Under the pieces are notes generated by a model that was not told the origin of the DNA, did not search any database, and worked only from the letters and a program-made list of their open reading frames with translations. Shown in pieces: positions 24,737 to 34,108 of a stretch of DNA of 64,000 nucleotides. The position numbers were made by a program, and so were the translations under genes. The stretch comes from Erysipelotrichaceae bacterium (GTDB taxonomy: Bacteria; Bacillota_I; Bacilli_A; Erysipelotrichales; Erysipelotrichaceae). Location of the stretch: assembly GCA_017512285.1 (NCBI GenBank), contig JAFWGU010000019.1:1-64000 (forward strand), in the 5' to 3' direction. Numbering within the stretch: position 1 is the stretch's first letter; each line of letters opens with the position of its first letter.

Positions 24737-25903
24737 TTATCCGTGATTCTTAAGGAAACTCTCCAGCCTTGATATGGCGATCTTTATTTCATCCAGAGAA
24801 TAGGCATAGGATATTCTGACATATCCTTCGCCAGCCTGACCGAAGGCATTGCCCGGCACCAGTGCCAGATTTTCTTCGTCCAGCAGCTTTTCGCAGAATT
24901 CCTCTGAACTTAGTCCCGTTACCTTTATGGAAGGGAATACGTAGAAGGCGCCTTCAGGCATGTGGGTCTTGAGACCGATTCTGTTGAGTTCCTTTACGAT
25001 GTAGTTTCTTCTCTGCTTGAAGCTCAAGGCCATTTCCGCGATGTCGTTGTCACCGTTGTTTACGGCTTCAATGGCAGCGTACTGACTTGGCGTGGTTGCA
25101 CACATGATGGTATACTGGTGGATCTTGAGGATCATGCTGATCAGATCCTTATGAGCCAGAATGTATCCGACGCGGTAGCCGGTCATTGAATAGGCCTTTG
25201 AGAAACCGTTGATCACGATCGTCTGATCTCTGATCTCATCAAACTCGGCAATGCTGGAATGCTTGCCTTCATAGGTGAGCTCGGCATAGATCTCGTCAGT
25301 GACGGCGAAAATATGATGTTTTTTCAGGATCGGAACGATCTTTGCATAGTCATCATGGGTCATGATTCCACCGGTAGGATTGCCGGGGAAGTTCAGGATG
25401 ATGGCCTTTGTTCTGGCGGTTACGGCCTTTTCCAGGACTTCAGGAGTCAGCTTGAATCTGTCTTCTTCCTTCAGTTCCACCTCGACGACCTTGCCTTCAG
25501 CCATTTCAATGATGGCTGCGTAGGCTACGTAAGCCGGGGTAGGGAGTATAACCTCATCGCCTGGTTTGAGAAGTGTCCTTAATACTATGTCTATGGCTTC
25601 GGAACCGCCAACGGTAACGATGGCGTTTTCCTCAGGGTCAAATGAGATGCCGAAACGGCGTCTGTAGTAATCGCAGATGCCTTTTCTTAGGGCAGGAAGG
25701 CCTTTGTTGCCGGTGTAGAAGGTGCGGCCTTTTTCAATGGCATAGATGGCAGCTTCCCTGATGTGCCATGGGGTAATGAAGTCCGGTTCGCCAACACCCA
25801 GGGATACTACTCCCTTACGGGTGGCGGCAATGTCAAAGAATTTCCTTATGCCGCTTGGCTTCAGATTTCTGACGATCTGATTGATTTCCTCTTCGAACAT
25901 CAT
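24737..25903 (-). CDS. Class I/II pyridoxal-phosphate aminotransferase
   Basis: 388 residues. It has FPGNPTGG, the Tyr of DEIYAELTYEG and the Schiff-base Lys in NGFSKAYSMTGYR, and a C-terminal substrate-carboxylate Arg in GYVRISYA. It is closest in pattern to aspartate/aromatic aminotransferases of the AspC/PatA group; the amino-acid substrate is not certain. It is co-transcribed with the Lrp-type regulator, overlapping it by ATGA, which suggests amino-acid-responsive control. Confidence 0.9.
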   Translation of the reverse strand: MMFEEEINQIVRNLKPSGIRKFFDIAATRKGVVSLGVGEPDFITPWHIREAAIYAIEKGRTFYTGNKGLPALRKGICDYYRRRFGISFDPEENAIVTVGGSEAIDIVLRTLLKPGDEVILPTPAYVAYAAIIEMAEGKVVEVELKEEDRFKLTPEVLEKAVTARTKAIILNFPGNPTGGIMTHDDYAKIVPILKKHHIFAVTDEIYAELTYEGKHSSIAEFDEIRDQTIVINGFSKAYSMTGYRVGYILAHKDLISMILKIHQYTIMCATTPSQYAAIEAVNNGDNDIAEMALSFKQRRNYIVKELNRIGLKTHMPEGAFYVFPSIKVTGLSSEEFCEKLLDEENLALVPGNAFGQAGEGYVRISYAYSLDEIKIAISRLESFLKNHG

Positions 25904-26385
25904 GGTGTAACCAACAGCCTTTCACCATCTTCTCTCTCATCGAGAAGCTCTTTGCCGTTGAGCTTGTATTCCTTCAGTATGAACATCGTTTCCGTTCCAC
26001 TTACTCCCTCGGTAGGAGCCAGCTTGTGGGCAACGAAGTTACTGACTTCTCTCATGTTCTTGCCGTTTACCTGCAGCATGAATTCAGCCTTGCCGCTTAT
26101 CAGATACAGGGAGTCGACTTCTGGATAGCGGGCGATCTTTTCGGCAACCTTGTCGTAGCCGGATTCTCTTTCCGGTACGCAGTTGACGAAAATGATGGCC
26201 TTTGAGATCTCGGTATCAGCCTTGTCCCAGTTTATGATGGTATGGTAGCCGGCAATGACGTTGCGGGCTTCCAGATCCTTGATTGCCTTTTCGACGAGTG
26301 TCTCATCTTCATTGAGCAGACTGGCCAGATCCCTGACTTCATAGCGGGCATTGTTTTCAAGTAAGAGCAGTAGTTCCTTGTTCAT
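25900..26385 (-). CDS. Lrp/AsnC family transcriptional regulator
   Basis: 161 residues. N-terminal winged helix (LLENNARYEVRDLASLLNEDE...) followed by an AsnC/RAM ligand-binding domain. The ATG at 26385 is used because GAAGGTGATT sits just upstream; the ATG at 26400 overlaps this Shine-Dalgarno sequence. It probably controls the aminotransferase it precedes, with an amino acid as effector. Confidence 0.9.
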   Translation of the reverse strand: MNKELLLLLENNARYEVRDLASLLNEDETLVEKAIKDLEARNVIAGYHTIINWDKADTEISKAIIFVNCVPERESGYDKVAEKIARYPEVDSLYLISGKAEFMLQVNGKNMREVSNFVAHKLAPTEGVSGTETMFILKEYKLNGKELLDEREDGERLLVTP

Positions 26386-26467
26386 GTTAATCACCTTCAA
26401 TTGTCTCTTATTTTACCCTGAAGTGAGTTTATGTGCAATCATTGAACTTCCTTTGCCAGAACAAATG

Positions 26468-26476
26468 TGCTAGGAT
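26468..26476 (+). promoter_or_regulatory. Extended -10 of the HAD phosphatase gene
   Basis: TGCTAGGAT 27 bases before the ATG, with AAGGGGGAA between. Confidence 0.45.
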
Positions 26477-26502
26477 AAGCACGGCAAGGGGGAACCTGAC
26501 TT

Positions 26503-27135
26503 ATGAACAACGGAATCATTTTCGACATTGACGGTACATTGTGGGACGCAACCGATGGCGTTACAAGAGCCTGGAACATGGTATTGAACGCCCACGGCTT
26601 TGAAAGTGTCACAAGAGAGTTCGTCACTTCTCTGATGGGTTTGACCAGAGTGCAGATCACTGCCAGCATTTTGCCGCAGCTGCCTTTGGAGGAAGGACTG
26701 AAGATCATGAGTGAAGCCAGTGCCAATGCCCGCAAGTTCATCGGGAAAGGGTACTTCGAACTGTTTGAAAACGAGGAAGCGATCCTGAACGTTCTGAAGG
26801 AAAAATATGACCTGTTCATTCTGACCAATGCCGGCATGCAGTATGTTGACATGCTCTATGATATGACCGGGTTCAGGTATCTGTTCAAGGATCAGATCAG
26901 CCATGGGGAGACTGGTCTGGACAAGACCGGAAACATGAAGGTCCTGATTGAAAGACACCACCTGGACAAATCCTTCTATATCGGGGATACGGAAGGCGAC
27001 AATCAGTACTCCAGGAAGGCTGGGATCCCATTCGTATTCGTTGAATTCGGCCACGGTAAGGCCATAGATCCGCAGTATTCCATCGGCAGTTACGATGAGC
27101 TTCCCGCGCTTTGTGAAAGGATATTCGGTGAATAA
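26503..27135 (+). CDS. HAD family phosphatase, Gph/PGMB-like
   Basis: 210 residues. Motif I FDIDGTLWD at 6-14, motif II in LTNAG near 107, motif III Lys in the HGETGLDK region, motif IV GDTEGD near 163. Alpha-helical cap of type I as in phosphoglycolate phosphatase. The substrate is not evident. Confidence 0.88.
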   Translation: MNNGIIFDIDGTLWDATDGVTRAWNMVLNAHGFESVTREFVTSLMGLTRVQITASILPQLPLEEGLKIMSEASANARKFIGKGYFELFENEEAILNVLKEKYDLFILTNAGMQYVDMLYDMTGFRYLFKDQISHGETGLDKTGNMKVLIERHHLDKSFYIGDTEGDNQYSRKAGIPFVFVEFGHGKAIDPQYSIGSYDELPALCERIFGE

Positions 27136-27161
27136 CTCTCCAACTGGGGGAGTTTTCTTTT
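27134..27161 (+). terminator. Terminator of the HAD phosphatase gene
   Basis: AACTCTCC (27134-27141) pairs with GGGGGAGTT (27146-27154) and is followed by TTCTTTT. Confidence 0.8.
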
Positions 27162-27175
27162 GACTGCAGATATTT

Positions 27176-27181
27176 TATAAT
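27176..27181 (+). promoter_or_regulatory. -10 element of murG-murB-divIB
   Basis: TATAAT 17 bases before the murG ATG; no convincing -35. Confidence 0.45.
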
Positions 27182-27198
27182 GATTGTTGGGTGATTTG

Positions 27199-28278
27199 AT
27201 GAAAATGCTGGTAACCACCGGAGGAACGGGTGGACACATATATCCGGCTGTCGCGCTGGTAAACTACATGCTCAAGAACGATAAGGACCTTGAGGTAGCT
27301 TTCATCGGCAACAGCGACAGAATGGAAAATACGATAATACCGAAGATGGGGTACAACTTCATAGGAATTGAAGCTGCCCGTTTTAATGATAACGGCAACA
27401 AGCTCAAGGCCCTGAAACTGCTTTACAGTTCATATCAGAAGTGCCTTACCATCGTGAAGAACTTTGCTCCGGATGTCGTAATAGGTTTTGGCGGGTATGT
27501 GACCGTACCTGTTTTGATGGCGGCTAAAAAGCTTGGCATCAAGACGATCATCCATGAACAGAATTCCATTGCCGGCATGGCCAACAGGGCATTGGGTCAC
27601 TTTGTGAATAAGGTCATCACCGTCTATCCTGAAGCCGGACAGGCTTTCCCGTCCAGAAAGGTAGTAAACCTGGGCAATCCGCGTGAAAGCGCCGCCCTTG
27701 ATTTCAACAAGGACAGGGAGATCATCAGGGATTACGGGTTAGATCCGGCCAGAAAGACGATCCTCATCGTAATGGGATCACTGGGTTCTCAGAGCGTCAA
27801 TGACAGAATGCTGAAGATCCTGAGCGACATGCGCAGAAAGCCATACAACATCATCTACGTTACCGGCAGAAACAACTACAGCGAGTTTGCCAGCAAGATC
27901 GAAGATACCGATACCCTGAAGATACTGCCTTACATTGATCAGTTCAATGTTGCAGGCAACTGCGATCTGGTAGTATCCAGAGGCGGAGCAACCAGCGCCT
28001 GCGAATACATGGCACTTGGCGTACCGAGCATCATCGTACCTTCGCCATATGTACCGAACAATCACCAGTTCCTCAATGCCAAGAGCATGCTTGATAATGG
28101 TGCCTGCAGGATACTGGAAGAAAAGGATCTCAATTCTCTCAATCTCATAGCTGAGATCGAGGATCTTATAAATGATGATATCAAGCTTCGTCAGATGTCC
28201 GCCGCTGCCAAGGCAATGTCACATGTCAATGCCGCAGACGACATCTCAAAGCTGATTTACGAAATGGCAGGTAAGTAA
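27199..28278 (+). CDS. murG: MurG, lipid II-forming GlcNAc transferase
   Basis: 359 residues. N-terminal TTGGTGGHIYPA, GFGGYVTVP, HEQNSIAG, and the donor-site GGATSACE in the C-terminal domain. It adds GlcNAc to lipid I at the inner membrane face. ATG 27199 follows GGGTGATTTG; an upstream TTG (27184) is too close to the -10 element. Followed two bases later by murB. Confidence 0.96.
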   Translation: MKMLVTTGGTGGHIYPAVALVNYMLKNDKDLEVAFIGNSDRMENTIIPKMGYNFIGIEAARFNDNGNKLKALKLLYSSYQKCLTIVKNFAPDVVIGFGGYVTVPVLMAAKKLGIKTIIHEQNSIAGMANRALGHFVNKVITVYPEAGQAFPSRKVVNLGNPRESAALDFNKDREIIRDYGLDPARKTILIVMGSLGSQSVNDRMLKILSDMRRKPYNIIYVTGRNNYSEFASKIEDTDTLKILPYIDQFNVAGNCDLVVSRGGATSACEYMALGVPSIIVPSPYVPNNHQFLNAKSMLDNGACRILEEKDLNSLNLIAEIEDLINDDIKLRQMSAAAKAMSHVNAADDISKLIYEMAGK

Positions 28279-28279
28279 C

Positions 28280-29179
28280 ATGAGCGAATTCCGAAACAAG
28301 ATTGCTCAGTTCGCAGACATAGATGAGAACGTATCCTTTGCCAGACTGACCACGATGAAGGTCGGCGGCAAGGCCAGATACGTTGTTTATCCGTATGATG
28401 AATTTGCCCTTGAGGGCATCATAGAAGTCTGCAGGGAGAATAACGTTGAATACAAGATGTTTGGCAATGGTTCAAACATTCTTTGCTCTGACGACTTCTT
28501 TGACGGCGTAGTAATTAAACTTGGACGTTATTTCAACAAGGTGTTCTTCAATGGTACCGAGGTGGTCGTTCAGGCCGGTTACTCTATTATTTCACTGGCA
28601 TATGATGCCATGAAGAAGAGTCTTTCCGGACTGGAGTTTGCCAGCGGCATACCGGGAACGGTAGGCGGCTGCGTATTCATGAACGCCGGTGCCTACAAGT
28701 CAAACATGAGTGACATCGTTACCGAGGTCCAGGTACTTCACGATGGCATCATTGAATGGCTGGACAATACCAGATGTGAATTCGGTTACCGTACGTCGGT
28801 CTTCCAGAAGAATGAGGACTGGATCGTACTTGCCGTTAAGATGCAGCTTAAGGAAGGCGTCAGGGAAGAGATAAATGAACTCATGCAGGACAGACAGAAG
28901 AGACGCTTTGCTACTCAGCCTCTTGATTATCCTTCAGCAGGCAGTGTGTTCCGCAATCCGGAAAACGGCTTCTCCTGGCAGTACATTGATAAAATCGGTT
29001 ACAGGGGAAAGCACTATGGTGACGCTGCCGTGAGCGAAAAGCATTCGAACTTCATCGTCAATACCGGATCAGCCAAGGCCAGTGAGATCAATCAGCTCAT
29101 AGAGGACATTCAGCAGCTGGTAAGGGATGAATATGAAATTGAACTGATATTGGAAGTGGAGAAATTCAATTGGAAATAG
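28280..29179 (+). CDS. murB: UDP-N-acetylenolpyruvoylglucosamine reductase MurB
   Basis: 299 residues, type II MurB. FAD-binding segments TTMKVGGKA, GNGSNIL and GIPGTVGGCVFMNAGAY, then the proton-donor Ser in YPSAGSVFRNP, and a C-terminal Glu in LEVEKF. It reduces the enolpyruvyl ether to UDP-MurNAc. The murG-murB-divIB order is that of the Bacillus division cluster. Confidence 0.96.
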   Translation: MSEFRNKIAQFADIDENVSFARLTTMKVGGKARYVVYPYDEFALEGIIEVCRENNVEYKMFGNGSNILCSDDFFDGVVIKLGRYFNKVFFNGTEVVVQAGYSIISLAYDAMKKSLSGLEFASGIPGTVGGCVFMNAGAYKSNMSDIVTEVQVLHDGIIEWLDNTRCEFGYRTSVFQKNEDWIVLAVKMQLKEGVREEINELMQDRQKRRFATQPLDYPSAGSVFRNPENGFSWQYIDKIGYRGKHYGDAAVSEKHSNFIVNTGSAKASEINQLIEDIQQLVRDEYEIELILEVEKFNWK

Positions 29180-30072
29180 ATGAGAATCTGAAGAACATTC
29201 AGGAATCAGAAACCGAGGTGGAAGCCGGCAAGGAGTTCATCAAGGAGACCCTGACCCTGGAGGAAGCTGCTAAGAGACTGGCCCGGAAGAAAATATGGCA
29301 TTCCAGGCTTTTGGTCGTTGGCGTCATCGTAGCCATTGTCGGATGCATCATCGGCTATCTCATTTCCGATCTCAGTAACGTCAGAAGCGTTAAGGTCATA
29401 AACAACAGTTTCCTTTCTGCCGAGTACATCATGGATCAGGTGGGAATATCTACGGAGAGCGACTTCATCTTCATCTTTCCGAAGATAAAGGAACTGAGTC
29501 TGAAGTCCGATCCGCTGATAAAGGACGTAAAGATTACCAGGGGACCTAATCACAGCGTGGTAATCGACGTGACGGAAAACGGCATCGTCGGCTACAGATA
29601 TGAGGAGAAGATGCAGCTGATACTGGGAGACGGCAGCTATGTCGACTTCAAGAGCAAGTACATCTCCAATCTCTCATTACTGCCAATGTTCATGTCGGTG
29701 CCGGAAGAGAAGATAAAGATGGTGGCTGAAAAACTGGCAGAACTTGATCCTGAGGTCGTCATGCGCATATCAGAGGTCAGGGATTACGCTTTGAGTTACG
29801 ATGAGAATATGATAAAATTTGTCATGGAAGACGGCTATGCAGTCTATTCTTCCATGGATGGAATAAGCTATCTGAAGGACTACCTGTCAATCATCAAGAA
29901 CACGGGCAGTTCCAACAGGTGCATATATTTCGACACGGAAAACAAGGTCGCCGTCATGCGCAGCTGCAGCGAACTTGAAGAGTTATACAGACGTCATCTC
30001 GATGGTGACGAACCGGAAAAGACCGAAGGCGAGGAGAACACCGAAACTGAAGGTCAGGGAACCGGAGAATAG
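29170..30072 (+). CDS. divIB: Cell-division protein DivIB/FtsQ
   Basis: 300 residues from a TTG start that overlaps murB by 10 bases and follows GTGGAGAA. A Glu/Lys-rich cytoplasmic part (1-43) and one membrane segment (about 46-68) precede a POTRA domain (VRSVKVINNS... ISTESDFIF) and the beta domain. The tail is rich in Glu, Gly and Thr. It links the divisome with septal wall synthesis. The TTG start is inferred from spacing and coupling. Confidence 0.9.
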   Translation: MEIDENLKNIQESETEVEAGKEFIKETLTLEEAAKRLARKKIWHSRLLVVGVIVAIVGCIIGYLISDLSNVRSVKVINNSFLSAEYIMDQVGISTESDFIFIFPKIKELSLKSDPLIKDVKITRGPNHSVVIDVTENGIVGYRYEEKMQLILGDGSYVDFKSKYISNLSLLPMFMSVPEEKIKMVAEKLAELDPEVVMRISEVRDYALSYDENMIKFVMEDGYAVYSSMDGISYLKDYLSIIKNTGSSNRCIYFDTENKVAVMRSCSELEELYRRHLDGDEPEKTEGEENTETEGQGTGE

Positions 30073-30091
30073 GAAAACGGGAGGCAGAACT

Positions 30092-30445
30092 ATGAAGTCT
30101 ACAACTGAATACGGTGGAGTTAACATTACAACAAGTGCCATTGCGTCACTTACCGGCGCAATCGTTACGGAATGCTATGGCGTTGTCGGCATGGCCAGCC
30201 GCAAGTTCATTAAGGACGGCATTGCCGTATTGCTGAAACAGGAAAACTATTCAAAGGGTGTAGTTGTAAGAGAAACCAAGGAAGGCTTTGAACTGGACAT
30301 CTATGTGATCTTATGTTACGGCTTCAAGCTGAATGAGATCGTCAATGAAGTACAGAAGAAGGTCAAGTATGAACTTGGCAAGGCTTTGGACATAGAGTTT
30401 ACAGCCATTAACGTATTCGTACAGGGAATTAAGGTAATTAATTAA
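30092..30445 (+). CDS. Asp23/Gls24 family protein (YloU)
   Basis: 117 residues of the Asp23 envelope-stress family: GGVNITTSAIASLTGAIVTECYG split around the usual G-V-V-G-M motif, then the late VFVQGIKV. GGGAGGCAG precedes the ATG at 30092. As in Bacillus (yloU-yloV) it precedes the fatty-acid kinase gene. Function is poorly known. Confidence 0.9.
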   Translation: MKSTTEYGGVNITTSAIASLTGAIVTECYGVVGMASRKFIKDGIAVLLKQENYSKGVVVRETKEGFELDIYVILCYGFKLNEIVNEVQKKVKYELGKALDIEFTAINVFVQGIKVIN

Positions 30446-30456
30446 AGGTGGCTGAA

Positions 30457-32034
30457 ATGAAGTCTTTGAATTGCACGCGTTTTAAGGAAATGCTTGTCAG
30501 CGGCGCCAACAACCTCGCCAACAAGCATGAAGAGATCAATACACTGAACGTATTCCCGGTACCGGACGGCGATACCGGAACAAACATGAACATGACATTC
30601 GGCTCAGGCGTAGCCGAAGTCAGCAAGGTCATGAGCGATCATGTCGGCGATACCTGCAAGCTCTTAAGCAAGAGCATGCTGATGAGCGCCAGAGGAAACT
30701 CAGGCGTCATCCTGTCCCAGATTTTCAAGGGAGTATACAAGAGCGTTGCCGACAAGCAGAGCGTTACCGCTGCCGATCTGGCTGAGGCCTTTGTCAACGG
30801 TTCAAGAATTGCCTATAGGGCTGTAATGAGACCTGTTGAAGGCACCATTCTTACCGTATGCCGTGAAGCCAGCGAATACGGCCAGCACATGGTTGAGGAA
30901 AACCCTGACACAACCATCGAGCAGTACTTTGACAAGCTGCTGCATGAAGCCAGGGAGTCTCTCAGCAGAACTCCTGACCTGTTACCGGTATTAAAGGAAG
31001 TCGGCGTTGTCGACTCCGGCGGTGCAGGACTTGTTGCCGTGCTGGAAGGCTTTGTTGCCTATCTGAAGGGCAGACCGGTTGGCGTCAAGTCAGAGACAGC
31101 CCCGGTTGAGGAAAAGGAATTAGGCTATTGTGTTGAGATCGTTGTCAAACTGAACAAGGGATATGATGAGGAGCGCATCAGCAGGACCGTCAGCAAGGCC
31201 GGAAACATCGTCAATCTCTGCGGTGCAGGCAATGAGGCCAAGGTTCACGTTCATTCTCTGAAGCCTGGCGACATCATCAGCGCCTTGCAGACATTCGGTG
31301 AACTTATGAGCGTAAAGGTCGAAAACCTGGCCGTAAGCCATAATGTTACCCTTGATTACGAAGATAATCAGCCGAAGGAAAAATATGCCATCATTACCGT
31401 ATGCAACGGTGATGGCATTCAGGACATGTTCCACGAACTCGGCGTTACATATTTCATCAACGGCGGACAGACCATGAATCCTTCAACGGAATCATTCGTG
31501 TCTCTGATCGAAAAGATAAATGCGGATAACATCATCATCCTGCCAAATAACGGCAACATCATTCTGGCTGCCGAACAGTCCAGGGAAGTGCTGTCAGACA
31601 GAAACATCACCGTTCTGCCGACAAAGACCATTCCTGAGGGCATTGCTGCCTGTGTCGTCTTCAATCCTGAAGGCGAACTTGCCGATAACATTGAGGAGAT
31701 GAAGGCAGCCGTAGCCAATGTTACGACCGGATCGGTAACTCATGCCATCAAGGATACCAGCTTCAACGGCATCCAGATCAAGGAAGGCGACTTCATGGCT
31801 ATAAAAGGCAAGGACATCGTGGCTTCCTTACCGGACATGATGGAAACCAGCCGGGCACTGCTCGATGCGCTGGTAAATGACGATACCTCCGTGGTAACGA
31901 TCATCTACGGCAGCGAGGCAACGCAGAAACAGGCCGAAGAGCTGCAGAAATACATCGTAAGCGAATATGATGTTGACTGCGACATTACCGACGGCAAACA
32001 GGATCTATATCCGTTCATTGTAGGTGTTGAATAA
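30457..32034 (+). CDS. fakA: Fatty acid kinase subunit FakA (DAK/YloV family)
   Basis: 525 residues. The N-terminal DhaL-type kinase domain contains NVFPVPDGDTGTNM at about 30-43 and RGNSGVILSQ; the C-terminal half is the DegV-interacting region. FakA phosphorylates fatty acids carried by FakB (DegV-like) proteins. I start it at ATG 30457, five bases after AAGGTGG; the GTG at 30448 has no suitable Shine-Dalgarno sequence. Confidence 0.92.
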   Translation: MKSLNCTRFKEMLVSGANNLANKHEEINTLNVFPVPDGDTGTNMNMTFGSGVAEVSKVMSDHVGDTCKLLSKSMLMSARGNSGVILSQIFKGVYKSVADKQSVTAADLAEAFVNGSRIAYRAVMRPVEGTILTVCREASEYGQHMVEENPDTTIEQYFDKLLHEARESLSRTPDLLPVLKEVGVVDSGGAGLVAVLEGFVAYLKGRPVGVKSETAPVEEKELGYCVEIVVKLNKGYDEERISRTVSKAGNIVNLCGAGNEAKVHVHSLKPGDIISALQTFGELMSVKVENLAVSHNVTLDYEDNQPKEKYAIITVCNGDGIQDMFHELGVTYFINGGQTMNPSTESFVSLIEKINADNIIILPNNGNIILAAEQSREVLSDRNITVLPTKTIPEGIAACVVFNPEGELADNIEEMKAAVANVTTGSVTHAIKDTSFNGIQIKEGDFMAIKGKDIVASLPDMMETSRALLDALVNDDTSVVTIIYGSEATQKQAEELQKYIVSEYDVDCDITDGKQDLYPFIVGVE

Positions 32035-32035
32035 C

Positions 32036-32064
32036 TATTTGAGATTTCTCAAGTAGTTTTCTTT
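32036..32064 (+). terminator. Terminator between fakA and recG, abutting the recG start
   Basis: CTATTTGAGA pairs with TCTCAAGTAG (one G-U), followed by TTTTCTTT. The recG ATG begins three bases after the T-tract. Confidence 0.7.
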
Positions 32065-32066
32065 AG

Positions 32067-34079
32067 ATGGAAATGAAAGAAGTACGTATTACCCCCAAGA
32101 AGAGAGAAGCCCTTGAGGAAATGGGCCTTCTCACCAGCGAGGACATCCTGAACTACTACCCGTACCGTTACGATACGATGGAGTTTCTTGACTATGACAA
32201 GTGGGAAGTAAACTGCCGCGTTATCGTGGAGGGAACGGTTCTGACCAAGCCAAAGATCTACCGCTTCGGCAAGAACAGAAGCGTTATCAGCTTTGAACTT
32301 GGCAACGATCACGATACATACAGGATATCCGTTTTCAATCAGCCCTGGTATCTGAAACAGCAGCCGGGGTCTTTGATGACGGTCGTGGGACGCTATGAGG
32401 GTAACCGCAAGATACTGGCCATCCAGGCCGTAAATCAGCCGATGAGCACGATATTAGGCATAAAGCCGGTATATTCGCTGAAGGATAAACTGAAGCCAAA
32501 GTACTTCAGTGAGCTTGTAGGCAGGGCGCTGGAAGCCAACAGGGATGAAATCATCGATTATGTCAACGATGATCTAAAGGCCAGATACGGCTTCATGAAC
32601 AAGTATGAAGCCCTGAAGGAAGTTCATTTTCCGACTTCCTCCTTTAAACTGAACAAGGCCATTGAATATCTGAAATACGAGGAATTCTTCAAGTTCCAGA
32701 CATACATGCTGTACAGAAAGAATCAGACTCACGGCTCCGATGAACGCTTCATCAAACACTTTGAAATGGAGGATGTCAGAAGTTTCATCTCTTCATTGCC
32801 GTTTGAACTGACGGGAGACCAGAAGAAGGCCGTTAATGAGATCCTAACTGACATGCAGAGCGACTTCCAGATGTGCAGACTGCTGCAGGGAGATGTCGGA
32901 AGCGGCAAGACAATCGTTTCCTTCATTGCCATGTATGCGGCTTATCTCAGCGGCAAGCAGGCTGTTCTGATGGCTCCGACGGAAATACTCGCCAAGCAGC
33001 ACTTCAATAACATTCTCAAGATCTTTAAGGATCACGACATAAACATTGAACTTCTGTACTCAAGCATTACGCCTCAGCAGAAGAGGTCTGTTCTGGAAAG
33101 GATCAGCAGCGGGGAAACTGACTTCGTCGTCGGTACTCACGCCGTATTCCAGCAGGCTGTTGAGTTCAAGGACCTTGGACTGATCATCACTGATGAGCAG
33201 CACCGTTTCGGCGTCAGACAGCGTCAGCTTCTGCAGGACAAGGGTTCTGATGCAGATCTGTTATTAATGTCAGCTACGCCGATCCCGCGTACCCTGGCTA
33301 CTTCGCTGTATGGCGACATGGATGTCAGTACCATCGTTGAAACCCCGAACAAGGGCAAGATCATTCATACGACCCTGATAAAGAAAAACAGCTTCATGGC
33401 CATCGTAAAGGACATAGAAAAGCTGCTTGATCAGGGCAATCAGATGTACGTAGTATGCGCAGCCATCGACAAGAGTACGGAAATACCGGCTAGAAACGTC
33501 AATGATGTCTATAACAATCTCAACGACTACTTCAGGGGCAGATATACCCTGGGTTTACTGCACGGGCAGATGGCGGAAGAGGATAAGGATGACGTTCAGA
33601 TGCGCTTTGCCAATGGCGAAATAGACATTCTGGTATCAACTACTGTAATTGAGGTAGGCGTTGACGTTAAGAAGGCCAACATCATGATCATCTACGATGC
33701 CAACCGCTTTGGTCTGTCTCAACTGCACCAGCTGCGCGGCAGAATAGGCAGGGGAGAAAATGAAGGACACTGTTATCTTCTGACTTCTTCAACTGATGAG
33801 GAAGCTCTCAAGAGACTGCAGGTTATCGTTGATAATACGGATGGATTCAAGATCTCCTACTATGACCTGTTACTAAGAGGACCGGGTGACATCCTGGGCT
33901 ACAGACAGTCAGGTTTGCCGACCTTCATCCTTGGAAACGTGGTTGAGGACAATGAACTGTTACAGAAATCCAGAGAGGACGGGAAGATGGTCATTGAGCA
34001 TCTCGACGACACAGAAAATAGGAACATCAGGGAATATCTTGAGAGAGTCAGCGCGGAAGATGCGTACTATCTGGACTAA
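32067..34079 (+). CDS. recG: ATP-dependent DNA helicase RecG
   Basis: 670 residues. N-terminal wedge/OB region, Walker A GDVGSGKT near 275, DEQH near 376, SATPIPRTLA, and helicase C-terminal motifs with QLRGRIGRG. It regresses stalled forks. The N-terminus lacks the first approximately ten residues of typical Firmicute RecG. There is no Shine-Dalgarno sequence before the ATG at 32067 (or the ATG at 32073), and a terminator lies directly upstream. Confidence 0.95.
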   Translation: MEMKEVRITPKKREALEEMGLLTSEDILNYYPYRYDTMEFLDYDKWEVNCRVIVEGTVLTKPKIYRFGKNRSVISFELGNDHDTYRISVFNQPWYLKQQPGSLMTVVGRYEGNRKILAIQAVNQPMSTILGIKPVYSLKDKLKPKYFSELVGRALEANRDEIIDYVNDDLKARYGFMNKYEALKEVHFPTSSFKLNKAIEYLKYEEFFKFQTYMLYRKNQTHGSDERFIKHFEMEDVRSFISSLPFELTGDQKKAVNEILTDMQSDFQMCRLLQGDVGSGKTIVSFIAMYAAYLSGKQAVLMAPTEILAKQHFNNILKIFKDHDINIELLYSSITPQQKRSVLERISSGETDFVVGTHAVFQQAVEFKDLGLIITDEQHRFGVRQRQLLQDKGSDADLLLMSATPIPRTLATSLYGDMDVSTIVETPNKGKIIHTTLIKKNSFMAIVKDIEKLLDQGNQMYVVCAAIDKSTEIPARNVNDVYNNLNDYFRGRYTLGLLHGQMAEEDKDDVQMRFANGEIDILVSTTVIEVGVDVKKANIMIIYDANRFGLSQLHQLRGRIGRGENEGHCYLLTSSTDEEALKRLQVIVDNTDGFKISYYDLLLRGPGDILGYRQSGLPTFILGNVVEDNELLQKSREDGKMVIEHLDDTENRNIREYLERVSAEDAYYLD

Positions 34080-34081
34080 AG

Positions 34082-34092
34082 TATGATAGAAT
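34082..34092 (+). promoter_or_regulatory. -10 region of rnc-polC
   Basis: Overlapping TATGAT and TAGAAT hexamers just after the recG stop, about 17-22 bases before the rnc ATG. Confidence 0.4.
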
Positions 34093-34108
34093 AAACACAG
34101 AGGTTTTT

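Noticed and set aside
29975-30091. Longer YloU starting at 29975
   Set aside because: The extra N-terminus is the divIB tail in another frame; GGGAGG precedes the ATG at 30092 and homologues start there.
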